From Azophilus sp965199705 (GTDB lineage Bacteria > Pseudomonadota > Gammaproteobacteria > Pseudomonadales > Azotimanducaceae), in the NCBI GenBank assembly GCA_965199705.1, contig OZ241359.1:1302001-1366000 (forward strand): 64,000 nucleotides of DNA, in the 5' to 3' direction. Position numbers and translations under genes: made by a program. The notes beneath the pieces are model-generated. The model was not told the origin of the DNA. It worked only from the letters and a program-made list of their open reading frames with translations, and searched no databases. The stretch's first letter is position 1. Every line of letters begins with the position of its first letter. Below are positions 48,094-57,166 of this stretch, piece after piece.

Positions 48094-49143
48094 ATGCCAG
48101 TTGTCTCGCATCCAGATCAGATAACGCCAGCCTGGCTTGCGCCGATCTTGCACCGGGCCGGTTGGACCGGGACGGTGCACAGTTTGCGCTGGAAACCCAT
48201 CGGCGCCGGTCAGATGGGCGATACCGCCCGCTTCCTGCTTGAGGGATCTGGATCTCTGCCGCCTACGCTGGTGGGCAAGTTTCCAGCCGAGGACCCCGTC
48301 AGCCGACAGACCGCCGTGGTGACGGGCAACTATCGGCGTGAGGTGTTTTTCTTCAATGAACTCGCTGCCAGCGTGGACATCGCTTTGCCTCGGGTACTGA
48401 CGACGGAGTTTGACCAGGAAAACCACGATTACGTCATCCTCATGGAGGATCTGGCGCCGGGGCGGCAGATCGATCAAATCGCCGCCTGTTCGGTGGACGA
48501 GGCTGCCCTGGCCTTGTCCGAGTTGGCGCGATTGCACGGACCCCGCTGGGGTGATACAGCGCTTGCGGGTCATCCGTTGCTGTTGCAGACCGAATCAGGG
48601 TTGGGGGACACGCCTGTTTACAATCTGATGTTGCCGACCTTCATTGAGCGCTATGCGGCTCGGCTCGGCGAGTCCGGCGTCGATTTGGCCACCCGCTTCC
48701 AGGAGTGCCAGGCTGCCTACAGTCAGCCGGTTGGCGCCAAGACATTGATTCACTTTGACTATAGGCTGGACAACATGATCTTCGGAGGCCCCCGGCCGTT
48801 GACCGTGCTTGACTGGCAATCCATCACCATGGGCTGTGCGCTGCTTGACGTCAGCTATTTCATGGGCACATCCCTGAAGCGCGCGCAGCGGCCACGGGAA
48901 GAACGTGCGCTGCTGGCGCACTATCTGGAGGGGCTGAAGCCCTATGGCATATCGCTGACCTGGGACGACGCCTGGACCTTGTATCGGCGTTTCGCCCTGG
49001 CTGGCCTGTTCATGGCCGTTATCGCCTCGGTCATTGTGGGCGAAACGGAGCGAGGCAACGACATGTTCATGGCCATGGCCAGGCGCAGCATCGCCATGGC
49101 GGAGGATCTCGATGCGCTGGCGCTGCTGGCGGCGGATTCGTGA
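48094..49143 (+). CDS. APH/choline-kinase-like phosphotransferase
   Basis: A 349-residue kinase-fold protein (LRWKPIGAGQMGDTARF, then YVILMEDLAPGRQ, catalytic TLIHFDYRLDNMIFG and metal-binding VLDWQSITMG). These are the Brenner and DFG-equivalent motifs of small-molecule phosphotransferases of the EcKinase/ACAD10-associated type. Proximity to acyl-CoA dehydrogenases suggests phosphorylation of a hydroxylated acyl or sterol-like compound (inference). ATG at 48094 has GGGGAGG immediately upstream. Confidence 0.85.
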   Translation: MPVVSHPDQITPAWLAPILHRAGWTGTVHSLRWKPIGAGQMGDTARFLLEGSGSLPPTLVGKFPAEDPVSRQTAVVTGNYRREVFFFNELAASVDIALPRVLTTEFDQENHDYVILMEDLAPGRQIDQIAACSVDEAALALSELARLHGPRWGDTALAGHPLLLQTESGLGDTPVYNLMLPTFIERYAARLGESGVDLATRFQECQAAYSQPVGAKTLIHFDYRLDNMIFGGPRPLTVLDWQSITMGCALLDVSYFMGTSLKRAQRPREERALLAHYLEGLKPYGISLTWDDAWTLYRRFALAGLFMAVIASVIVGETERGNDMFMAMARRSIAMAEDLDALALLAADS

Positions 49144-49147
49144 TTGG

Positions 49148-49987
49148 TCAGGCGGGCGCTGCAAACTGATTGAGCCAGCGAATCGGTCGCTGGTTTCGCA
49201 CGCCATGCGGGTTGCTTGATCCTGAGGCGGGGCAGCGGATTGGGGTGCTGGGGGAGAGGTTGGAACGAGGGCCGATCGCGGGTAGATGAGAAAGGCTCTC
49301 AACAAGGGTGTGCTGCGGACAGGGGCGCTGCGTCCAATGGCTGGCAGGGGACGGGTTCGAGCGGCTGGGGGTTGGTGCAGCGCTATCCGGTGTCTGCAAA
49401 CGGGACCGGGCGCACGGGCGAGCGCATCCGCTCGTTTCGTCCCTCGACCACGGCGGCGCCTCCACCGGCGCCTCGTCCGAGCGCCGCACGAACACGTTCG
49501 ACGGCTTGACGTCCCGGTGCAGGAAGCCCGCCGCCTGCACCTCCCGCAGCCCGTCCACCACCGGCAGCAGGATCCGAAGTAGCTGCGCCTCCGCCAGAGC
49601 GCCGCGGTGCGCCAGCAGCGCGTCAAGCGGCTCGCCCTCCTCGTAGTCCATCACGATGCAGGCGGCGCCGTTGGCCTCGAAGTGGTCCCGCACCCGCACC
49701 ACGTTGGGGTGCTCGAAGCGGGCGAGCGTCCTGGCCTCGTCCAGGAAGCGCTTAAGCCCCCACTCGAAGTCCCCCCGGTCGGCCTCCGACTTCGGATGCA
49801 CCGTGGCGCCCTCTCGCACCGCGAACTCGTTCGGCAGGTACTCCTTGATGGCGGCCCGCTGGCCCAGCGTGACATGCTCGGCAAGGTAGGTGACGCCGAA
49901 GCCGCCAATCCCCAGAACGCCCAGGACGCGGTGGTTCTGCAGCCGTGTGCCCGCCGGCAGCGCCTGCCTGTGCGCTCCCTCCTCCAT
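49148..49987 (-). pseudogene. Truncated Ser/Thr protein kinase
   Basis: The N-lobe and catalytic loop of a Hanks-type kinase are present: glycine loop GIGGFGVTY, Lys in AAIKEYLP, and HRDVKPSNVFV. Directly after RRSDEAPV, where LLDFGSAR should follow, the frame enters low-complexity, proline/serine-rich sequence without a DFG motif or C-lobe. The kinase is therefore cut short by a rearrangement. The ATG at 49987 has GGAGG 5 nt upstream. It is divergent from the AAA ATPase at 50141. Confidence 0.8.
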
Positions 49988-50104
49988 CAATGCCTCCACG
50001 AACCTCCGGGATCAAGCGTAGCCAATTGCTGTGTGGCAACCAATTTTATTGTTCCAGTACCTTTGGCGCTCTGGAAAATACTACTCAAACCCAGCCTCCC
50101 TGAT

Positions 50105-50134
50105 TTGACACATCTCGTTGCTTCCTCCTACGCT
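50105..50134 (+). promoter_or_regulatory. Probable sigma-70 promoter of leaderless ATPase gene
   Basis: TTGACA (50105-50110), an 18-nt spacer and TACGCT (50129-50134). The predicted transcript start, 6-8 nt later, coincides with the GTG at 50141. Confidence 0.5.
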
Positions 50135-50140
50135 GTGTTC

Positions 50141-51346
50141 GTGAACAAAGACAAAAATCCTTTCAAGCCGGGCTTTGGGGTGATGCCGCCCCGGCTGGCC
50201 GGGCGCGAGCAGACGCAGCAGGCCTTGCGCCGTCGCCTGGACGAGTTGCTGGATGCAGAGGAGGATACACAGCTTATCCCCCTGTTACTCAGCGGTCCCA
50301 GAGGGTTGGGCAAGACCGTGTTGTTGCGCTGGTTGAGGGAAGAGGCGGAGAAAGGGGGCGCTGATGTCATAACCACCAATGCGGAGAAGTTGTCCACCCC
50401 TGTGAAGATGGCCTACATACTGGCGCCGGAGGTGGTGGATGCGGCGCGCAAGGATGGCTTTAACTTCTCCGTTGCCGGAACGGGCTACGCTCATACCCCG
50501 GGGTCGCCCCTGACTGACCCGCATTGGGAGGCGCTGATGCTGGAGTCCTTGCAGAAGAGAAAAACCCCTTTGCTGGTCGCTATAGATGAAGGGCACACCC
50601 TGCCCGGGGAGGTGGTGTATGCCTTGGCGCACTTGACTCAGGATTTGTTGTGGGAACGTTGTCCGGTGTGGTTTGTGCTGGCGGGCACGCCTGGGATGCC
50701 GGGGCATTTGAGCACGGCTGGGGTGGTGGACCCGATCAGCGGGGAGGTGCGCACCGCAAGCTTCTTTGGCCGGGCGGCCAAGATGAGATTGGGCTTGTTG
50801 TTGCCTGATGGCTCCAGGGAGGCGGTGGAAGCCCCCCTGGTGGAACGAGACTGGAAGGTGGAATCGGAGGCCTTGGCGCAGGTACTGGAGGATGCCCAAT
50901 GCTACCCCTACTTTTTGCAGTTGTGGGGGGCTGCGCTGTGGGATGCGGGGGTGGCGGGGGCTCGATGCTTGAATGCGGAGGTGGTGGAGTCTGCCCGTCC
51001 TGTGGTGGACGAGCAGAGGAACGAGCTGTACAGAGAGCGTTTTGAGGAGATTTATACCCATCAGGGTGAGATTGAAGGACGCAAGGTGTTGCAGGCTGCG
51101 GCGGCGCTTGCGGCCATCTGTCTGGAGTCGGAAGAGGGCAAGGCTTCTATTGCGCAGATGTCACAAGTTTGTGAAGACTTGGATCTGGATGATGATGGCC
51201 GCAAGACCTTGCAAGATGTATTTTTGCGCACGGGTTTTCTGGTACAGGTGGTGACAGACTGGACCTTGGGCATTCCCTCGTTGGGGCGGTTCATCCTCGG
51301 TCAGGCACAGGCGTTGGGGTTGTATCCGCCGACGGCGAGGACATAG
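50141..51346 (+). CDS. AAA ATPase (AAA_16/Orc1-Cdc6-like)
   Basis: A 401-residue ATPase: Walker A SGPRGLGKTVLLRWL (residues 51-65), Walker B PLLVAIDEGHTL near 147, a sensor-like FVLAGTPGMPG and a C-terminal winged-helix-like segment (DLDLDDDGRKTLQDVFL). It resembles archaeal-style ATPases often found in accessory regions, sometimes with effector genes. No ribosome site is visible; the GTG lies at the expected transcript start, so the mRNA may be leaderless. Partner unknown. Confidence 0.75.
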   Translation: MNKDKNPFKPGFGVMPPRLAGREQTQQALRRRLDELLDAEEDTQLIPLLLSGPRGLGKTVLLRWLREEAEKGGADVITTNAEKLSTPVKMAYILAPEVVDAARKDGFNFSVAGTGYAHTPGSPLTDPHWEALMLESLQKRKTPLLVAIDEGHTLPGEVVYALAHLTQDLLWERCPVWFVLAGTPGMPGHLSTAGVVDPISGEVRTASFFGRAAKMRLGLLLPDGSREAVEAPLVERDWKVESEALAQVLEDAQCYPYFLQLWGAALWDAGVAGARCLNAEVVESARPVVDEQRNELYRERFEEIYTHQGEIEGRKVLQAAAALAAICLESEEGKASIAQMSQVCEDLDLDDDGRKTLQDVFLRTGFLVQVVTDWTLGIPSLGRFILGQAQALGLYPPTART

Positions 51347-51739
51347 CCTCCTGCTGATTTTGAAAAGAACAACACACCAACACAAAAAGCGAAACTGATA
51401 TCACATCAGATCACAATAGCGCCGCCTCCCGCCAACAACCCTGCCCCCGCGCGCCACGCCGGGCGAAACGCCGCGGCCGCAAGCCGCCGGGCAACCCCCA
51501 AATCCGTGCCAGGCAGGCCGAAAGCCCGCCAAAACAGGCACCGCCACAAACCCCAGACCCACCAAAATCCGACAAACCCTCCACGGACCCGACCGAACAT
51601 CGGCAAATCAGGGACTTTTGAACAGGCCTGCAGGGGATTGGGAGTAATTGCCTTGTCTACTGCCAATAGTGCATCATCCCAGCTTTGCAATGTCTCACCT
51701 TGACCATCGTGCTACACTCGCACTTGCAGGAGAGGACGA
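51347..51739. other. 393-bp intergenic stretch with C-rich strand skew
   Basis: No convincing gene. Bases about 51420-51600 are strongly C-rich and G-poor on the plus strand. A minus frame across it (51406-51690) gives Trp/Gly/Arg-rich sequence typical of a non-coding artefact. The last part carries the AGGAG ribosome site of the next gene. Confidence 0.5.
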
Positions 51740-51989
51740 ATGAATAACCGCAATGTCTCCGACTATACAGATCACATCGCGAAAATCCTACCAACTGAGT
51801 TTGTCGCCGTCTATCTAGCAGTAACTCAATTTGCCAATCTTGGCGACCACGCATTGCGTCAGCCTTTGCTGCTCGTATGTCTTGGGGTGTTTTTCGTACT
51901 GATCCCGCTCTTCCTCATTAAGGTCAAGGGAATTAAGGATTACATGCATATCTCTATAGTTGTTTTATCATTCCTGGTCTGGGCCTACG

Positions 51990-52011
51990 CCCTAGGCCTG
52001 CCCGTGCCCCA
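51990..52011. repeat. Left target copy (51990-51997) and IS end
   Basis: CCCTAGGC target copy followed by terminal inverted repeat CTGCCCGTGCCCCA. Confidence 0.85.
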
Positions 52012-54445
52012 CAAGTTTCGCTGGGCGATTGCAAATTGAGTCGTGTTTTCTCATCCGAAGTCATCGTGTAGTTGAACGGCGAAGGTCATGGTGGCGAGCT
52101 GGGTGTAGCCGTGCCAGAGGAGTTGGGCGCCGGGTGGGTCGCGTTTGCGGCCGGTCCAGCCGCCGAGTTTTCCGAGCAGTCGGACGGTTTCGCCGAGGTG
52201 GTGTGGAGGCGATTGGCGTTGCGAGCGCGCGAAGGTGGCCAGCACGCGCAGTTCGAGGTCCGAGAACAGGATATTGGCGGGCAGTTCGGGTACTTCGCGG
52301 CCGAGATGGAGCATCAACTGGATGCGCCAAGCGATGACCATGTTGATGGCGATGGCGCGTGTCAGGCGTTCGGCGGTGTGGTGTTGGAGTTCCTCGATCT
52401 GGCAACCGGACTTGAGGATTCGGAAGTAGTCTTCGATGCGCCATCGCAGGGTGTACCAGGTCAGCAGGCGAGTGGCCTGTTCGGGTTCGGTAACCGGTAC
52501 GGTGGTGAGCAGGAACCATTCCAGAGGCGGCGTGTTGGTGGGCGGATGGCGTTCACGGGCGTGCACGGCCCACAGGGCGACGGGTTCGGCGTTGGGACGC
52601 GGCAGTTGGACGGGTTCATAGCGCAGGGCCATCTGGGCGGTGCGCGCGGGTCGTTTGGCGCGCTTGGCCTGTTTGCTGGCCTTGATGCGGGCGCTCAAGC
52701 GGCGCACGTCAACGGTGCACTGGCCGCGGACGGGGGCGTTTCGCAGGGTGTCGAACAAGTGGCGGGTGGTCGAGTTGCCCTGGGCGTCGGTGTCCCGTCC
52801 GAGGACGCGGTTGGCCTTGGCGCGGACCAGCAGGTCGACCTTGGGGGCGTTCGTCTGCTGCTCGACGAACAGGTCCAGGAAGTCCGCCTCGCGGTCCATC
52901 ACGCCCACCAGGCGGGTATCGGTGAGCGACTCGGCCGCTTCGGCGCAGTCGCGCAGGCCCTCGATCCAGCGGAATGTCTTGCGCTGCTTGAGCGGTTTGC
53001 GGCCCTGGGCTTCGGGGTCCGGGGGCGGGGGCGCGTCGAACGCGGCCCGCATGACCCCGAGCGGCACGCCGTCGGGGGTGGTCGCCAGCGTGGTGTGCAG
53101 ATGCAGCCCCCGCGACCAGGCGCCGGTCTGGTTCGAGCCGAGCACGCCCAGCCCCTCCTTTTCCCCGTGTGCGGTGAAGTTCAGGCTGGTGGTGTCCTGA
53201 ATGCACAACACCGTCGCCTCCGATTGCAGGCGTTGCAGGGTGCGTTTTCGATGGGGCGCCAAGATGTTCTCGACGGTCACCGCGCTCTCGGCGGGTTGGT
53301 CGATCAGTCGGTAATGGCCCTTGATCAAGGCGCGGTCTCCGTGGCTGGCTCCGGTGATGGAGCGCATCGGGTACTGTGCCATATGATGGGCGCTGGTGAC
53401 CAAGCGGGCACTCCAGCGCGCATCGCCAAGCGGGGCGCCGCCGAACTCGTTGGCGGCCCAGACGTCGGCATCGAGTCCCTCGCCGGGTTCAAGCGGGATC
53501 GGCCCCGGGGCGGGGAGCGCCAGGCGTTGGCGCCAGTGCGGCTCCAATTCACGGATATAGACCGCCTTGGGCGGTGTCGTGGCGGCATGGGTGTGATCGT
53601 TGCGTCCGCGCCCCTTGGTCTCGCCCAGGCGCAGCCAGTTTGCTGCCCGCCAACTCACCCCGGTGTAGTGGCGCTCATCGACGAAGGATTCCAGCAACCA
53701 GGGCCGATAACCATACTGACCCTCGCAATCCGACGCCACCCGCCGGGCCGCCTGACCCAGCACCCAGGAGGCCAGATTGCGGCAATCCACGCCGGGGCGA
53801 ATCAGCAACCGGCACAGCCCCAGCACCCGATGCAGGTGCGCACTGCGCTGCGCCTCACTCCATCCGATCCACGCCTCGCGAACCGCCAGCCGCCGCGCCG
53901 AGGCGGCGAATCCCACCGCGCCAAGCCAGCCGTGGGCGGAACCCACCAGATACCGCAACTGCGGGCCAACAAACGGACCCGCTCCCTGGGGATGTTCGTG
54001 CGCCAACAGGGTATTCCAGATCAGCCGCTGCGCATCGGTAGCGACCCGCACCAACGCCAACTCCCGCACCTGCCCGACCGCATCCGGTACCCCAGCCGCC
54101 GACGCCACCGCTTCCCGGAGCACCCGAGGACGGTTCCGATGACCGCAACGGCGCGACCCGCCCGGCAATCGAATGTGCCCGCCACGGTGCAAAATACCCA
54201 ACGCGTGATGACAGCTTGCGCGTTGCCACCGACCAAGCGCATCGCGCAACCCGAAGGCGTCGCAGACGTGATCCGCCAGACGCCCACGACCCGTGACCCC
54301 CACCGATACCGCCTCGTCAAGCACCTCGCAAAGGCGGGGAAGATCATCCCGCAATGTGCGCATCACCTGCGTCTGAGCATCCATGCAACACAACATAACC
54401 CGGTCCGTCCGTGAAGTCCAGCACGGAGTTATGGGGCACGGGCAG
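51998..54445 (-). mobile_element. IS4-family (IS50-group-like) insertion sequence
   Basis: A 2448-bp element whose ends read inward CTGCCCGTGCCCCA on both sides, beginning CTG like IS50 ends. It is flanked by the 8-bp direct repeat CCCTAGGC at 51990-51997 and 54446-54453, within the 8-9 bp usual for this group. Removing it restores the interrupted membrane-protein frame. It carries one large transposase gene. Confidence 0.9.
52051..54396 (-). CDS. Transposase: DruA-like DUF4338 domain fused to Tn5-like DDE transposase
   Basis: A 781-residue protein. Residues about 25-300 match DUF4338, the DruA-type domain (YLVGSAHGWLGAVGFA, then REAWIGWSEAQR and YTGVSWRAANWLRLGETKGR). From about 320 on it is a Tn5/IS50-type transposase: FGGAPLGDARWSARL, first Asp in CIQDTTSLNF, second Asp in GVMDREADFLDL and the YREK box with Glu in LRWRIEDYFRILKSG. 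IS50 transposase is about 476 aa, so the N-terminal domain is an addition of about 300 residues. ATG at 54396 has no ribosome site. The reading frame is intact. Confidence 0.88.
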   Translation of the reverse strand: MLCCMDAQTQVMRTLRDDLPRLCEVLDEAVSVGVTGRGRLADHVCDAFGLRDALGRWQRASCHHALGILHRGGHIRLPGGSRRCGHRNRPRVLREAVASAAGVPDAVGQVRELALVRVATDAQRLIWNTLLAHEHPQGAGPFVGPQLRYLVGSAHGWLGAVGFAASARRLAVREAWIGWSEAQRSAHLHRVLGLCRLLIRPGVDCRNLASWVLGQAARRVASDCEGQYGYRPWLLESFVDERHYTGVSWRAANWLRLGETKGRGRNDHTHAATTPPKAVYIRELEPHWRQRLALPAPGPIPLEPGEGLDADVWAANEFGGAPLGDARWSARLVTSAHHMAQYPMRSITGASHGDRALIKGHYRLIDQPAESAVTVENILAPHRKRTLQRLQSEATVLCIQDTTSLNFTAHGEKEGLGVLGSNQTGAWSRGLHLHTTLATTPDGVPLGVMRAAFDAPPPPDPEAQGRKPLKQRKTFRWIEGLRDCAEAAESLTDTRLVGVMDREADFLDLFVEQQTNAPKVDLLVRAKANRVLGRDTDAQGNSTTRHLFDTLRNAPVRGQCTVDVRRLSARIKASKQAKRAKRPARTAQMALRYEPVQLPRPNAEPVALWAVHARERHPPTNTPPLEWFLLTTVPVTEPEQATRLLTWYTLRWRIEDYFRILKSGCQIEELQHHTAERLTRAIAINMVIAWRIQLMLHLGREVPELPANILFSDLELRVLATFARSQRQSPPHHLGETVRLLGKLGGWTGRKRDPPGAQLLWHGYTQLATMTFAVQLHDDFG

Positions 54446-54453
54446 CCCTAGGC
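54432..54453. repeat. Right IS end and target copy (54446-54453)
   Basis: Inverted copy of the 14-bp terminus followed by the second CCCTAGGC target copy. Confidence 0.85.
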
Positions 54454-54569
54454 GACGCATTTGAGCCAGGAACATGGATTAGGAGTAACTGGCACAACCC
54501 CGTGATCGGGCTCACTGCCTTGATTATCTGGGGGTTAGTGCCGATGGTGTTTGATGTCAAAAAAGTGCA

Positions 54570-55475
54570 ATGACCAAGAGTTTTGTCTCATGCAGTCTAG
54601 TGTCGGCCTGGATCATCATCATCGATTTGGACACGGTCTCCGCACAAACCATTTGCGAAGCGGAAGCGGACGCATGGGTTTCGCTCAAGAATGACGCTTA
54701 TCGCATTAAGCATCAATTCTTTAAATCTACCGGTTTTGGGACAGTAGCTGTGATGCCTAGAATCTATTCACGGGAGGAGGCCAATACCGCAAGAAGGTAC
54801 AACACACTGTCGCCTCGTGCTTGTATTAGGCGCACAAGTTTTAGCCGCAGACAGACAGACTCTGCACCTTGGTGGTTCATCTTCAATCACAGGGATAGTG
54901 AAAGGGCATCTGACCACACCTACATGGGCTTGCTCGTTGTCAAGAGAATGCGCGAACCTCAGTTGAAGCCCTTGCAACTTTTCCGCAATATAGGATGGCG
55001 CGAGCCAAAGGAAGAATTCAGCGCACAATACGATCAGGACTTGTTGGGTCAGTTCCCTACACTGCATCAAAAGGAGCAGGAAGGCGCGTTTAGGAAAGCG
55101 TTTGGCAGGTGGCACGCCGCCCTCAACACAGAATTATCGTCATGGGACCACAGGGAGTACTGGCCTAGTATGTATGATGCTAGAACGTTTCCCAAGGCCA
55201 ACAGACCAGACGTGAGAACCGCAAGACGCTGTTTTGAAGAAATTGATAGACGACGTGAAGAAATTGGTGAACGACGAAGGTATTCGGGCCTTTTCTATCA
55301 GGCGCGTCTAATTCAATTTCAGGTTACGCCAAAAACAGATTCCCACCACCCCGTAGTCTGGTCTATCCGGCTAGGGTCGCAGCAGAATCCCATCGTGGAT
55401 GCCTTTTTCATTAGCACTTTCTCTCCTCTGGGTAACGCTTTCTCAAATAAATACTGCGTGGAGATCGGCAATTAG
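54570..55475 (+). CDS. Uncharacterised exported 301-aa protein
   Basis: No family recognised. The N-terminus (SFVSCSLVSAWIIIIDLDTVSA) looks like a signal peptide or anchor. The mature part is Arg-rich, with Trp/His-containing motifs (APWWFIFNHRD, ELSSWDHREYW) and a beta-rich end. The ATG overlaps the stop of the interrupted membrane protein (ATGA), so it was the second gene of a two-gene unit now separated from its promoter by the IS. Base composition is lower in GC than the flanking housekeeping genes, suggesting acquisition. Confidence 0.65.
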   Translation: MTKSFVSCSLVSAWIIIIDLDTVSAQTICEAEADAWVSLKNDAYRIKHQFFKSTGFGTVAVMPRIYSREEANTARRYNTLSPRACIRRTSFSRRQTDSAPWWFIFNHRDSERASDHTYMGLLVVKRMREPQLKPLQLFRNIGWREPKEEFSAQYDQDLLGQFPTLHQKEQEGAFRKAFGRWHAALNTELSSWDHREYWPSMYDARTFPKANRPDVRTARRCFEEIDRRREEIGERRRYSGLFYQARLIQFQVTPKTDSHHPVVWSIRLGSQQNPIVDAFFISTFSPLGNAFSNKYCVEIGN

Positions 55476-55733
55476 GAATATCCAGGGCAGTTCCTTGCAG
55501 TTGATCCTGGTAACGCTACTTGAGGTGGTCGGGTCCGTTTGGACAGTTTGAGGACAGAGCTAGGGATTGCTCTCGTGTTAGTTCATCGCCCTCGCCTCGT
55601 CTGGGAGGCGTTTCAATCTTTACTCGGCTCGGAACCTGGGAATTCAGCGCGCTGATACGGACGCGACTCGCCGACTGGCGCAGCGCATTGGTTGCTATTC
55701 AAGCAATAGAAACGGAAAGCTGGAGCCACGGGG

Positions 55734-56062
55734 TCACAGACGGACCCAGGTTGCAGGAACATCCTCAAGAAGATCAGTGACGCTCAATTCGGCAGGCACT
55801 ATGTCTTGGTCGGCGCGTTTGCTCAGAACTCGCTTGGTGACCTCCGAATAGGCGTGTTCGAACAGCACCGAACATATGACCGCTGGGTTCCTTGGGCTCA
55901 ACGTAAAGAAGTGACGCCTGGGGTTCAGGAAGCGAGTGAGTGCCGACAAATAAGAATACGGCAGCGAAAGCCGCATCAGAGCACGGATGGCGACGCGGAA
56001 TCGCTGCGAGTTCGTAAGCGATGTGTCCCGGCTGTTAGCGGCAACTATAAATTTCCCACTTA
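55734..56062 (-). pseudogene. 3' half of a YiiX-like (permuted papain) gene
   Basis: The minus frame SGKFIVAANSRDTSLTNSQ, then RFRVAIRALMRLSLPYSY and a Cys-containing AVICSVLFEHAYSEV to the stop at 55734 resembles the Cys-bearing C-terminal half of permuted papain/YiiX-like enzymes. It begins at the left IS21 end. The matching N-terminal half lies beyond the element at 58227-58559. Confidence 0.6.
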
Positions 56063-56152
56063 TGTCAACGAGGAATTGCGCACTTTGGATTGGCGGCGAT
56101 TCTGGACGGGTCCACCCTGTTGGTCTTGCCAACGAGGAGGAGGCGCGGTCGG

Positions 56153-57166
56153 ATGCATGGATGGGGGACACGGATGTTGTTGAAGCACTATCTTGATCAG
56201 GGGGTCAGCAAGGCGGAGTTGTCGAGGCGCTTTGGCGTCAGTCGACGGACGATCCACCATTGGATTGCCACGGGTCAGTTGGATCGCGAGCTTGCTGCCG
56301 GAGCGGTGAGCGGGGCGCCGCGGCGGCGCAGGGCGCAGAAGCTGGATCCGTACAAGGGGATCATCAACGTGCGCCTGGAGGAGTTTCCGCGGCTCTCGGC
56401 GCAGCGCCTGTTCGACGAAGTGCGCGCGGCGGGCTATCCGGGCGGCTACAGCCGCGTGAGGGACTACGTCGGCCAGGTGCGGTTGCGCGGCCCGGTCGAG
56501 CCGGTCGTGCGCTTCGAGACGCCGCCGGGGAAGCAGGGCCAGGTGGACTTCGGCACGTTCACGCTGCCGTGGGGGCGGCGGCACGCGCTGCTGGTGGTGC
56601 TGGGCCACTCAAGGCTGCTGTGGCTGCGCTTCTACCCCTGCCAGACGATGCGCGTGCTGTTCGAGGGGCTGGAGGGCGCGTTCGCGCGCTTCGGCGGGGT
56701 GCCGAGGGAACTGCTGTTCGACCAGATGCGCGCGGTGGTGCTCTCGGACGACCGCAGCGGCGGCGGCGAGCTCATTCTCAACCCGGAGTTCCTGCGCTTC
56801 GCGGCGCACTGGGGGTTCGTGCCGCGCTCCTGTCGGCCGTACCGGGCGCAGACCAAGGGCAAGGTGGAGCGGCCGATCCGCTACCTGCGGGAGAGCTTCT
56901 TCTACGGGCGCGCGTTCGTCAACGACGCCGACCTCAACGAGCAGGCGCAGCGCTGGCTGGACGGCACGGCCAACGTCCGGCTGCACGGCACCACGGGCGA
57001 ACGTCCGGCGGATCGCTTCGAGCGCGACGAGAGGGGGGCGCTCGGCGCGCTTGCGGGACGGCCCTACCGACGCCTCGGCGCTGCACAGGCTGCGGCGCCG
57101 CGGGCGCGGCCCGCCGTGCAGGTGCAGCGGCGTTCCCTGAAGGACTATGCGGAGGTGGCGCAATGA
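56153..57166 (+). CDS. istA: IS21 transposase IstA
   Basis: A 337-residue transposase with an N-terminal helix-turn-helix (GVSKAELSRRFGVSRRTIHH) and an integrase core: first Asp in QVDFGTFTLPWG, second Asp in LLFDQMRAVV and Glu in KGKVERPIRYLRESF. The ATG at 56153 follows GAGGAGG by 9 nt. The stop overlaps istB (ATGA). It is shorter at the C-terminus than some IstA proteins. Confidence 0.92.
   Translation: MHGWGTRMLLKHYLDQGVSKAELSRRFGVSRRTIHHWIATGQLDRELAAGAVSGAPRRRRAQKLDPYKGIINVRLEEFPRLSAQRLFDEVRAAGYPGGYSRVRDYVGQVRLRGPVEPVVRFETPPGKQGQVDFGTFTLPWGRRHALLVVLGHSRLLWLRFYPCQTMRVLFEGLEGAFARFGGVPRELLFDQMRAVVLSDDRSGGGELILNPEFLRFAAHWGFVPRSCRPYRAQTKGKVERPIRYLRESFFYGRAFVNDADLNEQAQRWLDGTANVRLHGTTGERPADRFERDERGALGALAGRPYRRLGAAQAAAPRARPAVQVQRRSLKDYAEVAQ

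Larger units (their letters stand above)
51740..54573 (+). pseudogene. Small membrane protein gene interrupted by IS50-like element
   Basis: Two exact pieces: 51740-51997 (86 codons) and 54454-54573 (39 codons plus stop). Joined across the 8-bp target repeat they give one 125-residue protein with about four hydrophobic segments (EFVAVYLAVTQF, LLLVCLGVFFVLIPLFLI, HISIVVLSFLVWAYALG and PVIGLTALIIWGLVPMVF). As it stands, the 5' piece reads into the element and stops at 52039. The ATG at 51740 has AGGAG/GAGG upstream. The restored stop overlaps the next gene (ATGA), so the two were a coupled pair. Confidence 0.85.

Noticed and set aside
51406..51690. 94-codon minus-strand protein in the C-rich stretch
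   Set aside because: Composition is dominated by Trp, Gly, Arg and Ala from base skew; no ribosome site or recognisable pattern.
52072..54414. 780-codon plus-strand frame opposite the IS50-like transposase
   Set aside because: The minus frame carries DUF4338 and all DDE/YREK motifs; the plus frame shows no domain and exists because of high third-position GC.
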